A DNA stretch of 6,178 nucleotides, from the NCBI GenBank assembly GCA_035623615.1, contig DASPTB010000289.1, positions 1-6,178 of the forward strand, in the 5' to 3' direction. The stretch is from DASPTB01 sp035623615 (GTDB lineage: Bacteria > Actinomycetota > UBA4738). The notes under the pieces are model-generated. The model was given only the letters and a program-made list of their open reading frames with translations, was not told the DNA's origin and did not search any database. Position numbers and translations under genes: made by a program. Shown piece after piece: positions 1 to 5,680 of the stretch (position 1 is the first letter of the stretch; the number at the start of each line of letters is the position of its first letter).

Positions 1-1299
1 GTCGAGGAGATCTCCGAGCGAAAGTCCGAGCCCGACTGGATGCGCAAGTACCGGCTGAAGTCCCTCAAGCACTTCCAGGCGCGCCCGATGCCGTGGTGGG
101 GCGCCGACCTGTCGGGCATCGACTTCGACGACATCTACTACTTCATCCGCTCCACCGAGAAGCAGGCCCAGAACTGGGAGGACCTCCCCGAGGACATCAA
201 GGGAACGTGGGACAAACTCGGGATCCCCGAGGCCGAGAAGAAGTACCTCGGCGGGGTCTCGGCGCAGTACGAGTCCGAGGTCGTGTACCACAAGATCCGC
301 GAGGAGCTCGACTCCATCGGGGTCATCTTCACCGACATGGACTCGGCGCTCCGCGACTACCCCGACCTCGTCAAGGAGTACTTCGGGACGATCATTCCCG
401 CGAACGACAACAAGTTCGCCGCGCTCAACTCGGCGGTGTGGTCCGGCGGCTCGTTCGTGTACGTCCCCGAGGGCGTCAACGTCGACATCCCGCTGCAGGC
501 GTACTTCCGCATCAACCAGGAGAACATGGGTCAGTTCGAGCGGACGCTGATCATCGCCGAGCCCGGCTCGTACGTGCACTACGTCGAGGGATGCAGCGCG
601 CCGATCTACACCAGCGACTCACTTCACTCGGCTGTCGTAGAGATCATCGTGAAGCCCGGCGCCCGCGTCCGCTACACGACCATCCAGAACTGGTCGACCA
701 ACGTCTACAACCTGGTGACGAAGCGCGCGGCCGCCTACGAGGACGCGGTGATGGAGTGGGTCGACGGCAACATCGGCTCGAAGGTGACGATGAAATACCC
801 ATCGATCTACCTGCTGGGCAAGGGCGCTCGCGGCGAGGTGCTGTCGGTTGCCTTCGCCGGGGAGGGGATGCACACCGACGCCGGTGGCAAGGCCATCCAC
901 GCGGCGCCGTACACGTCGAGCGTCGTGACGTCCAAGTCGGTGAGCAAGGGGGGCGGCCGGACCGGGTACCGCGGGCTGGTTCGCGTCGAGCCCGGCGCCC
1001 ACCACGCGAAGTCGCTCGTGCGCTGCGATGCGTTGATCCTCGACGAACAGTCCCGATCCGACACGTATCCGTACGTCGAGGTCGAGGAGGAAACGGCGCA
1101 GCTCGGCCACGAGGCGACCGTGTCGCGCGTAGGCGAGGACCAGCTCTTCTATCTGATGAGCCGCGGCCTCACCGAGGCCGAAGCGACCGCGATGGTGGTG
1201 AACGGGTTCATCGAGCCCATCACACGTGAGCTTCCGATGGAATACGCAGTCGAGCTCAACCGCCTGATCGAGCTCCAGATGGAGGGCGCGATCGGGTAG
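1..1299 (+). CDS. sufB: SufB, Fe-S cluster assembly scaffold (5'-truncated by window edge)
   Basis: Cytosolic scaffold subunit of the SufBC2D complex, on which Fe-S clusters are assembled. The frame is open from base 1 (VEEISERKSEPDWMRKYR...), and this pre-Met stretch is typical SufB sequence. The ATG at 40 is therefore internal and the true start lies upstream. 432 residues are visible; family members are about 470-495, so roughly 40 or more are missing. By eye against E. coli SufB, the key positions are kept (visible codon numbers): Cys198 in EGCSAP (E. coli C254), Gln229/Trp231 in IQNW (Q285/W287), Lys241 in VTKRA (K303), Cys342 in VRCDAL (C405) and His370-Glu371 in GHEAT (H433/E434). The loop after IQNW is short, as in Gram-positive SufB. 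The usual neighbour sufD is not next but about 3 kb downstream. Identification is very secure; only the 5' end is unknown. Confidence 0.97.
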   Translation, partial: VEEISERKSEPDWMRKYRLKSLKHFQARPMPWWGADLSGIDFDDIYYFIRSTEKQAQNWEDLPEDIKGTWDKLGIPEAEKKYLGGVSAQYESEVVYHKIREELDSIGVIFTDMDSALRDYPDLVKEYFGTIIPANDNKFAALNSAVWSGGSFVYVPEGVNVDIPLQAYFRINQENMGQFERTLIIAEPGSYVHYVEGCSAPIYTSDSLHSAVVEIIVKPGARVRYTTIQNWSTNVYNLVTKRAAAYEDAVMEWVDGNIGSKVTMKYPSIYLLGKGARGEVLSVAFAGEGMHTDAGGKAIHAAPYTSSVVTSKSVSKGGGRTGYRGLVRVEPGAHHAKSLVRCDALILDEQSRSDTYPYVEVEEETAQLGHEATVSRVGEDQLFYLMSRGLTEAEATAMVVNGFIEPITRELPMEYAVELNRLIELQMEGAIG

Positions 1300-1318
1300 T
1301 CGCCGGCGATCCCGGCGA
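1300..1318 (+). terminator. Small GC hairpin directly after sufB stop
   Basis: A perfect 7-bp stem (TCGCCGG, 1300-1306, with CCGGCGA, 1312-1318) and a 5-nt loop starts at the base after the sufB stop codon. No T-run follows, so it is not a classical intrinsic terminator. Its position suggests an end-of-transcript or mRNA 3'-stabilising structure. With GC this high, chance stems of this size are common. Confidence 0.35.
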
Positions 1319-1360
1319 ATGCCTCTGCAGCACGACTACCGCTGAAACGCGCACCCGTCA

Positions 1361-1366
1361 TAGATT
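1361..1366 (+). promoter_or_regulatory. Possible -10 element for the GGT-like gene
   Basis: TAGATT fits the actinobacterial TANNNT -10 pattern, in a locally AT-richer patch within the 106-bp gap after sufB. A start about 7 nt downstream would leave a leader of roughly 30 nt containing the ribosome binding site. I see no convincing -35 at the usual spacing, so this is weak support for an independent promoter. Confidence 0.25.
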
Positions 1367-1390
1367 GACCCGGCAACCGGTCGATCGAGC

Positions 1391-1399
1391 AGAAGGGGG
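1391..1399 (+). promoter_or_regulatory. Ribosome binding site selecting the GTG start at 1406
   Basis: AGAAGGGGG is a near-match to the anti-SD complement AGAAGGAGG. It ends 6 nt before GTG 1406. It favours GTG over the in-frame ATG at 1424, which has no comparable site. Either start leaves the signal peptide intact. Confidence 0.6.
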
Positions 1400-1405
1400 T
1401 GCGTC

Positions 1406-3292
1406 GTGGACGTGCGCCGAACAATGACGCGGCGGGTGGCTCTGCCCGCTCTTGGGGTCGCCGTCGTGCTCGTGGTCGCGGCATCGGTCGCATCGGCGGG
1501 GTACGACGACGTGTCGCCGAATCCGTTCGGCCTGCCCACCAAGGCGACACCGAACCCGTCGGCGAACATCACGGCCGTGCGGGGCGACAGGATGTGGGAC
1601 TGGACGGAGCAGACCCGCTCGGAGGTACTCGCGCGCCATGGCGTCGTTGCGACGAGCCAACCGCTCGCCGCACAGGCCGGCCTTCAGATCCTCAGGGAAG
1701 GCGGGAACGCCGCCGACGCCGCGGTCGGGGCGGCGGCGATGCTGGGTGTCGTCGAACCGGAGAGCGCCGGGATCGGCGGCGACATGGAGGCGATCTACTA
1801 CTCCGCCAAGACGCACCGGCTCTACGGCCTGAACGCCGCCGGCTGGGCGCCGGCCTCGCACACCCCGGCCTTCTACCACAGCAGGGGGCTGGATCACGTG
1901 CCGTTCTACGGCGTGTACAGCGTGACCGTGCCTGGCGCCGTGGACGGCTGGAGCCGCTTCCTCGGACGCTTCGGCCGGATGTCGCTCGCGCAGGTCCTGC
2001 AACCGTCGATCGAGACGGCCAGCCAGGGCTTCGGCCTCACCGAGCGGATCCAGGGTGACTGGCGGAGCTACGACAACTTCTACGTGCACCACCTGCGCCA
2101 GGATCCCGAGTCGAACAAGGTGTTCCTCGTGAAGGGCCAGGCGCCGCCCGTGTACAGCATCTTCCGGAACCCCGACCTCGCACGTGCCTACAGGCTGCTC
2201 GCGAAGGACGGCCCGAAGGCGTTCTACGACGGACCGATCGGGCGCGCGATCGTCCGCCGCATGAACGCCGGCGGAGCGAAGTGGACGATGTCCGACCTCA
2301 GCTCGTTCAAGTCGCAGTGGGTGAACCCGATCAGCACCGACTACAAGGGCTACGACGTCTACGAGATGCCGCCGCAGACCCAGGGGTTCGCGACGCTCGA
2401 GATGCTGAACATCCTCCAGGAGTGCGCGCCGCGCCTCGGCTACGACCTGCGCGCGCTCGGCCCGCGTTCCCCGGAGTTCTGGAGCATTCTGGTGCAGGCG
2501 AAGCGGCTCGCCTACGCGGATCTGCTCAAGTACAACGGCGACCCGCGGTTCGTGAAGATCCCGCTGCAGATGCTGATCTCGAAGCACTACGCGGCGTCGC
2601 TGTGCAGCCAGATCACGCCGGACCACGCGCCGCCGCCGCCTGCCGCAGGATCCGACCCGTTCATCACCACACAGGAGCGCGGCGACACGGTCTACCTGAC
2701 GACCGCGGACCGCTGGGGCAACATGGCGTCGTTCATCTACAGCGTCTACGACTACTTCGGGTCGCAGATCTCGGTGCCCGGCTATGGGTTCCCGATGAAC
2801 GACCGGGGATCGTTCTTCAACCTGAAGCCCACCTCGCCGGACGTGATCGCTCCGCACAAGCGGCCGTTCTTGACCATCATTCCCGCGTTCGTCATGAAGG
2901 ACGGACGGCCGCTGCTGTCGTTCGGGAACATGGGCGGCGACGAGCAGGCGCAGGCGCAGGCGACCGAGCTGGTGAACATGATCGACCTGGGGATGAACGT
3001 CCAGGCGGCGGGCGACGCCGCGCGGTTCCACCACAGCCAGAGCCTGGATCAGGTCGACCTCGAGTCGAACCTGTACGACCTGGTGGGCGCGCAGCTCGAA
3101 GCTATGGGGTTCAACGTCAGGCGCGTCGCGGGCGACGACGACGTGTTCGGTGGATACCAGGCGATCCTGTTCCAGGCGGCGCCCGGCCTCGAGGCACCGA
3201 AGGAGTGGGTCACGAAGGGAGACCCGCCGGTGAACGGCGTCTATCACGCCGCGTCCGACTTCAGAAAGGACGGCGAAGCGGTCGGCTGGTAG
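1406..3292 (+). CDS. Secreted gamma-glutamyltranspeptidase-family Ntn-hydrolase
   Basis: A 628-residue GGT-superfamily proenzyme, expected to self-cleave before a catalytic Thr and act as a gamma-glutamyl hydrolase/transferase or related acylase outside the membrane. Residues 1-31 look like a signal peptide: basic start with RR, hydrophobic core about 11-28, and AxA cleavage after A29-S-A31. The large-subunit signature is VATSQPLAAQAG...GGNAADAAVGAAAMLGVVEPESAGIGGD (about 81-126). A Pro-rich linker (409-412) precedes GDTVYLTTAD, where Thr428 aligns with human T381/E. coli T391. The oxyanion-type Gly pair is in GNMGGDEQ (507-514). Residues that bind the glutamyl carboxylate in glutathione-type GGTs seem changed: the RExAP Arg is replaced in NAAGWAP (143-149), PLSSM reads PFLTI (487-491), and NNQMDDF reads MNDRGSF. 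This resembles the YwrD-like branch, so the substrate may not be glutathione. It has its own SD and is probably transcribed separately from sufB. Family assignment is firm; substrate is unknown. Confidence 0.93.
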   Translation: MDVRRTMTRRVALPALGVAVVLVVAASVASAGYDDVSPNPFGLPTKATPNPSANITAVRGDRMWDWTEQTRSEVLARHGVVATSQPLAAQAGLQILREGGNAADAAVGAAAMLGVVEPESAGIGGDMEAIYYSAKTHRLYGLNAAGWAPASHTPAFYHSRGLDHVPFYGVYSVTVPGAVDGWSRFLGRFGRMSLAQVLQPSIETASQGFGLTERIQGDWRSYDNFYVHHLRQDPESNKVFLVKGQAPPVYSIFRNPDLARAYRLLAKDGPKAFYDGPIGRAIVRRMNAGGAKWTMSDLSSFKSQWVNPISTDYKGYDVYEMPPQTQGFATLEMLNILQECAPRLGYDLRALGPRSPEFWSILVQAKRLAYADLLKYNGDPRFVKIPLQMLISKHYAASLCSQITPDHAPPPPAAGSDPFITTQERGDTVYLTTADRWGNMASFIYSVYDYFGSQISVPGYGFPMNDRGSFFNLKPTSPDVIAPHKRPFLTIIPAFVMKDGRPLLSFGNMGGDEQAQAQATELVNMIDLGMNVQAAGDAARFHHSQSLDQVDLESNLYDLVGAQLEAMGFNVRRVAGDDDVFGGYQAILFQAAPGLEAPKEWVTKGDPPVNGVYHAASDFRKDGEAVGW

Positions 3293-3325
3293 CGCACCGG
3301 TTCGGGATGCTGTTGTCGGTCTGTC

Positions 3326-3366
3326 TGGCCGTGGCGGGTCGCCGAAACGGCGACCCGCCACGGCCA
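3326..3366. terminator. Perfect 19-bp stem-loop with AAA loop after the GGT-like gene
   Basis: Arms 3326-3344 and 3348-3366 are exact reverse complements (left arm begins TGGCCGTGGCGG), separated only by AAA. The structure lies 33 nt after the GGT-like stop and 36 nt before the next start. It is by far the strongest inverted repeat in the window. It lacks a T-run on either strand, so it would be a U-tract-less terminator, a processing/stability hairpin, or a protein-binding site. Terminator is the most likely role by position. Confidence 0.65.
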
Positions 3367-3390
3367 TGCGTTCTCGGAGGACATTCCTGA

Positions 3391-3397
3391 GGGGGAG
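3391..3397 (+). promoter_or_regulatory. Ribosome binding site of the small membrane protein gene
   Basis: GGGGGAG, extended upstream as GAGGGGGAG from 3389, ends 5 nt before ATG 3403. It supports that start over the in-frame ATG at 3436, which has no purine-rich sequence at proper spacing. Confidence 0.55.
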
Positions 3398-3402
3398 TCT
3401 GG

Positions 3403-3762
3403 ATGGTGAACGTCCGGCGGCTGGCTGCGGCCGACATGTGGGGCACGAAAGGAAGCCCGAGACGTCGCAAGGTCATTCGTGTCGAGTTCTGGGCCGGCGC
3501 GATCGGCTGCGTCCTGCTCGGAGGCATCACGCTCGCTACGGCAAGCGGCTGGGGCCTGGTGCTCGGCGCGTGGCTCGTCGGCGTGGGGATCAACTACGTG
3601 CCCCTCGCGATCAGCGCCGAGTCGCTCTCCAGGCCGGGCGCGCTCGAACGGGAGCTCGAGGGCACCGACCTCATGCGGGAGCTCCGCCGGGCGGGGGTCC
3701 AACAGCTCTGGATCGCCGTTCCGCTCGCAGTCGCGCTCGCGGCCCTCGTGTCGAGACAGTGA
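3403..3762 (+). CDS. Small multi-pass membrane protein, unknown function
   Basis: 119 residues that I cannot assign to a named family. The start is chosen from the SD just upstream; an alternative ATG at 3436 would give 108 residues. The N-terminus is basic and cytosolic-looking (SPRRRKVIR, 18-26). Hydrophobic segments follow at about 29-47 and 49-71, forming a hairpin with a GWGLVLGAWLVGVG core rich in Gly. A charged stretch comes next (SLSRPGALERELEGTDLMRELRRAG, about 75-98), then a third hydrophobic segment at about 102-116 ending at the C-terminus. Three membrane spans are likely. It follows the GGT-like gene in the same direction but beyond the 19-bp hairpin, so co-expression would require read-through or an unseen promoter. 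It converges with the NTF2-like gene. Sequence character is that of a conserved actinobacterial hypothetical, not a random frame: good SD, sensible hydropathy, no overlap with better candidates. Confidence 0.75.
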   Translation: MVNVRRLAAADMWGTKGSPRRRKVIRVEFWAGAIGCVLLGGITLATASGWGLVLGAWLVGVGINYVPLAISAESLSRPGALERELEGTDLMRELRRAGVQQLWIAVPLAVALAALVSRQ

Positions 3763-3815
3763 TGCTCAGCCCAAGCCGTCGCGGGGAAAGTCGCGGTCCC
3801 AGGGCAGGCGCCGAG
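3763..3815. other. Convergent intergenic gap, no recognisable terminator
   Basis: 53 bp between two converging genes. I see a short direct repeat GTCGCGG (3779 and 3790 region) but no stem with a T-run on either strand. Transcripts from the two sides may overlap here. Confidence 0.5.
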
Positions 3816-4196
3816 CTACCCCTCGCGGATCTTCCAGTAGCTGTCCTTGCGCGTGACGCTCCCGTCGTCGCCGAAGGTCCACAGGTCGCACCCGCGGACG
3901 TCCACGCGCACGCCCTCGACCGTCGTTCCGCGGATGGTCCACTCGGATGCGCCGCGGTTCCCGCACGCGAAATGGTCGTCCTCGTCGTAGCGGACATCAG
4001 GGATTCCCTCGAACCGCGCGCGGAGCCCCCTGCGCACCTCCTCCTTGCCGACGAACCGCCGGCCCCACGGATCGGGCCCCCGGGGCGATTCGAACACGCA
4101 GTCGTCGTCGAAGAACGCCATGATGGAATCGAGGTCGTGCGCGTTGAATCCGTCCAGGATGCGTCGCAGTGCCTCGACCTTCCCGTCCGCTGCCAT
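3816..4196 (-). CDS. SnoaL-like / NTF2-superfamily protein
   Basis: 126 residues, the normal size for a single-domain NTF2-like (SnoaL-type) cone fold, with no signal peptide. The N-terminal helix region KVEALRRILDGFNAHDLDSIMAFFDDDCVFESP (6-38) is the classic opening of the family. PRGPDPWGRRFVGKEEVRRGLRARFEGIPDVRY (38-70) and the strand-rich SEWTIRGT...VRGCDLWTF...VTRKDSYWKI (84-123) complete it. Such proteins are small-molecule binders, isomerases/hydrolases, or have no known reaction; no specific activity can be read here. ATG 4196 is chosen because GGAGGAGGT lies immediately upstream on this strand. The same frame extends to 4253, but that start lacks an SD and its extra residues look unlike the family. 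The gene is divergent from sufD and convergent with the membrane protein gene, interrupting the SUF locus on the opposite strand. Confidence 0.9.
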   Translation of the reverse strand: MAADGKVEALRRILDGFNAHDLDSIMAFFDDDCVFESPRGPDPWGRRFVGKEEVRRGLRARFEGIPDVRYDEDDHFACGNRGASEWTIRGTTVEGVRVDVRGCDLWTFGDDGSVTRKDSYWKIREG

Positions 4197-4200
4197 GCCA

Positions 4201-4209
4201 ACCTCCTCC
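4201..4209 (-). promoter_or_regulatory. Strong ribosome binding site fixing the SnoaL-like start
   Basis: On the minus strand GGAGGAGGT precedes ATG 4196 with about 5 nt between the AGGAGG core and the ATG. It is the best SD in the window and decides against the longer reading from 4253. Confidence 0.8.
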
Positions 4210-4275
4210 GCCGGGACGCCTCTCAACGTGCTTTCGTCCAGCGTCATCAGCAAAACTGGCGTGGGTGGCCGAGGT

Positions 4276-4300
4276 CAACCGGCCGTGATCGATTCGGTTG
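4276..4300. promoter_or_regulatory. Short inverted repeat CAACCG-N13-CGGTTG in the divergent region
   Basis: CAACCG (4276-4281) and CGGTTG (4295-4300) are reverse complements, and a second CGGTTG occurs at 4305-4310. The region lies between two divergent genes, where a regulator could act on both. Six-base arms in GC-rich DNA are weak evidence. On the minus strand TTGACC (4273-4278) could be a -35 for the SnoaL-like gene, but no good -10 follows it. Confidence 0.2.
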
Positions 4301-4314
4301 CGGGCGGTTGTCGA

Positions 4315-4351
4315 AAGCCTGAATCCGACCTCCCTGATAGGATTCACGCTT
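4315..4351. promoter_or_regulatory. 12-bp imperfect dyad overlapping the sufD promoter/start: candidate operator
   Basis: AAGCCTGAATCC (4315-4326) and GGATTCACGCTT (4340-4351) are reverse complements at 11 of 12 positions, with 13 nt between them. The right arm overlaps the TAGGAT -10-like box and reaches the base next to the sufD ATG. A dimeric regulator bound here would block transcription start. The sequence does not identify the regulator; SufR- or Rrf2-type proteins are known for suf genes in other bacteria. Confidence 0.5.
4338..4343 (+). promoter_or_regulatory. -10-like box TAGGAT just upstream of sufD
   Basis: TAGGAT matches TANNNT and ends 9 nt before ATG 4353. Transcription from it would begin at about 4350-4353, at or within a few bases of the start codon, giving a leaderless message. 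No -35 is evident at 16-19 bp spacing; TTGTCG at 4308 is too far. The alternative reading is AGGA (4339-4342) as a weak SD at 10-nt spacing. Confidence 0.4.
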
Positions 4352-4352
4352 G

Positions 4353-5678
4353 ATGGCCGAAACCGTCACCTCCGCCTTCGAGCAGCACGCCCTGGAACGG
4401 CTCGCGACCACTGCCGGCGACGGGGGGAACGCCACGCGGCTTCGCCGGGACGCCTATCGCAGCTACGAGGCAATGCCGCTGCCGTCGTCCGAGACCGAGG
4501 AATGGCGATACACCGACGTCTCCGAGCTCGACCTCGCCACGTTCTCGCTGGAAGGCGAGGAACCGTTCGCGAAGACTCTCGACGACGTGCCTGCGAAACT
4601 TCAGGAGTCGATGGGGGACGTCGGGGCCCGGGCCGGCCTGGCCATCCAGCACAACTCCACATTGACTCTGGCCCACCTCGAGCCCGACCTCGACAAGGCC
4701 GGCGTCCGCCTCGAGAGCATCGACGCGGCCCTCCGGGATCACCCGAGCCTCGTCGAAGGCCGCATCCACACCGCCGTCCCGTTCGACCGCACCAAGTTCA
4801 CGGCGCTGCACGCCGCCTTCCGGACCGGCGGCACGCTCGTCCACGTGCCGAAGGATGTCAAGGTCGAACTGCCGCTGCAGACGTTCACCTACGTCGATCG
4901 CGACGGCCTCGCCGTCTTCCCCCACACGGTGCTCGTTGCCGAGGAGGGCGCGGAGGTCACCTACGTCGACCGGTACGCGTCTCCGGATCTGCAGCGGGTC
5001 CTCTCGAACGCGGTCGTGGAGATCTACGCCGGTCGGGGCTCCAAGGTCCGCTACGTCGCGCTGCAGGACTGGGGGAGCGGCGTCACCCACCTCGCCGTGC
5101 AGCGGGCCGTCGTCGAACAGGATGCCGACGTCCGCACGCTCGCAGTCGCGTTCGGCGGGAGCCTCTCGCGCATGGAGGCCGAGTCGCTTCTGAAGGGTCA
5201 CGGCGGGTCGAGCGAGATGCTCGGCGTCTACTTCGGCGACGCCGATCAGCGGTTCGACTTCCGCTCCATCCAGGATCACGTAGGAAACGACACCTCGTCC
5301 GACCTGCTGTACAAGGGGGCGCTCAAAGGACACGCCAGCGCGATCTACTCGGGAACCGTGATCATCCAGGCGGGCGCGCACCGCTGCAACGCGTACCAGA
5401 CCAACCGCAACGTCCTGCTGACCGAGACCTCGAAGGCGTTCTCGATCCCGAACCTCGAGATCCTGACGAACGACCCCGTCCGCTGCGGTCACGCCGCCAG
5501 TGTCGGGCCCGTCGACGAGGACACGATGTTCTACATCCAGAGCCGTGGCATCCCGCAGAAGGAGGCCGAGCGCCTGGTCGTGTTCGGGTTCTTCCGCGAA
5601 GTCCTCGATCGGGTCACCATTCCGGAGGTGCGCGAGAGCGTCGAGGCGACGATCGAACGAGAGCTGGAGACGAGCTGA
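4353..5678 (+). CDS. sufD: SufD, Fe-S cluster assembly subunit
   Basis: 441 residues, normal for SufD, the SufB paralogue that pairs with SufB and SufC in the cytosolic SufBC2D complex. An N-terminal helical part (1-90, with ETEEWRYTDVSELDL typical of SufD at 47-61) precedes the right-handed beta-helix domain. That domain includes DRTKFTALHAAFRTGGTLVHVPKDVKVELPL (145-175), the SufBD-core VVEIYAGRGSKVRYVALQDWG (221-241) and YKGALKGHASAIYSGTVIIQAGAHRCNAYQTNRN (320-353). The C-terminal signature VRCGHAASVGPVDEDTMFYIQSRGI (376-400) keeps Cys378 and His380, aligning with E. coli SufD C358/H360. An in-frame TAG at 4338 limits the start to TTG 4350 or ATG 4353; ATG is preferred. The gene lies 2 nt upstream of the Rieske gene and heads a compact block. 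It is shown as SufD rather than SufB by its N-terminal domain and CGH motif. Confidence 0.96.
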   Translation: MAETVTSAFEQHALERLATTAGDGGNATRLRRDAYRSYEAMPLPSSETEEWRYTDVSELDLATFSLEGEEPFAKTLDDVPAKLQESMGDVGARAGLAIQHNSTLTLAHLEPDLDKAGVRLESIDAALRDHPSLVEGRIHTAVPFDRTKFTALHAAFRTGGTLVHVPKDVKVELPLQTFTYVDRDGLAVFPHTVLVAEEGAEVTYVDRYASPDLQRVLSNAVVEIYAGRGSKVRYVALQDWGSGVTHLAVQRAVVEQDADVRTLAVAFGGSLSRMEAESLLKGHGGSSEMLGVYFGDADQRFDFRSIQDHVGNDTSSDLLYKGALKGHASAIYSGTVIIQAGAHRCNAYQTNRNVLLTETSKAFSIPNLEILTNDPVRCGHAASVGPVDEDTMFYIQSRGIPQKEAERLVVFGFFREVLDRVTIPEVRESVEATIERELETS

Positions 5679-5680
5679 CG

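Noticed and set aside
1406..3292. Idea that the GGT-like enzyme supplies cysteine sulfur to the SUF system
   Set aside because: It is secreted, its glutathione-binding residues look altered, and it is bounded by probable terminators. Proximity alone does not support a link.
1358..3367. Very long open frame on the minus strand (about 669 codons) covering the GGT-like gene
   Set aside because: Arg/Val/His-rich low-sense translation with no recognisable domain. It mirrors a gene whose plus-strand product has clear GGT motifs, and arises from GC-rich third positions.
2281..3390. Long plus-strand open frame overlapping the GGT-like gene in another frame
   Set aside because: Arg/Gly/Pro-rich translation with no domains, overlapping a well-supported gene.
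3763..3815. Search for a shared terminator between the converging genes
   Set aside because: Only short direct repeats are seen; no stem with a T-run on either strand.
4197..4253. 19-residue longer N-terminus for the SnoaL-like protein
   Set aside because: No SD at 4253, while a near-perfect SD sits before ATG 4196, where the family's usual sequence begins.
3366..4322. Plus-strand open frame of about 318 codons across the membrane-protein gene and the SnoaL-like gene
   Set aside because: No SD or domain. It overlaps two better genes, and the first bases lie in the hairpin.
4298..5680. Reading the Rieske protein as the C-terminus of a long fused protein beginning at 4298
   Set aside because: The upstream portion is the out-of-frame shadow of sufD. 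The Rieske domain is complete from ATG 5681, which sits 2 nt after the sufD stop.
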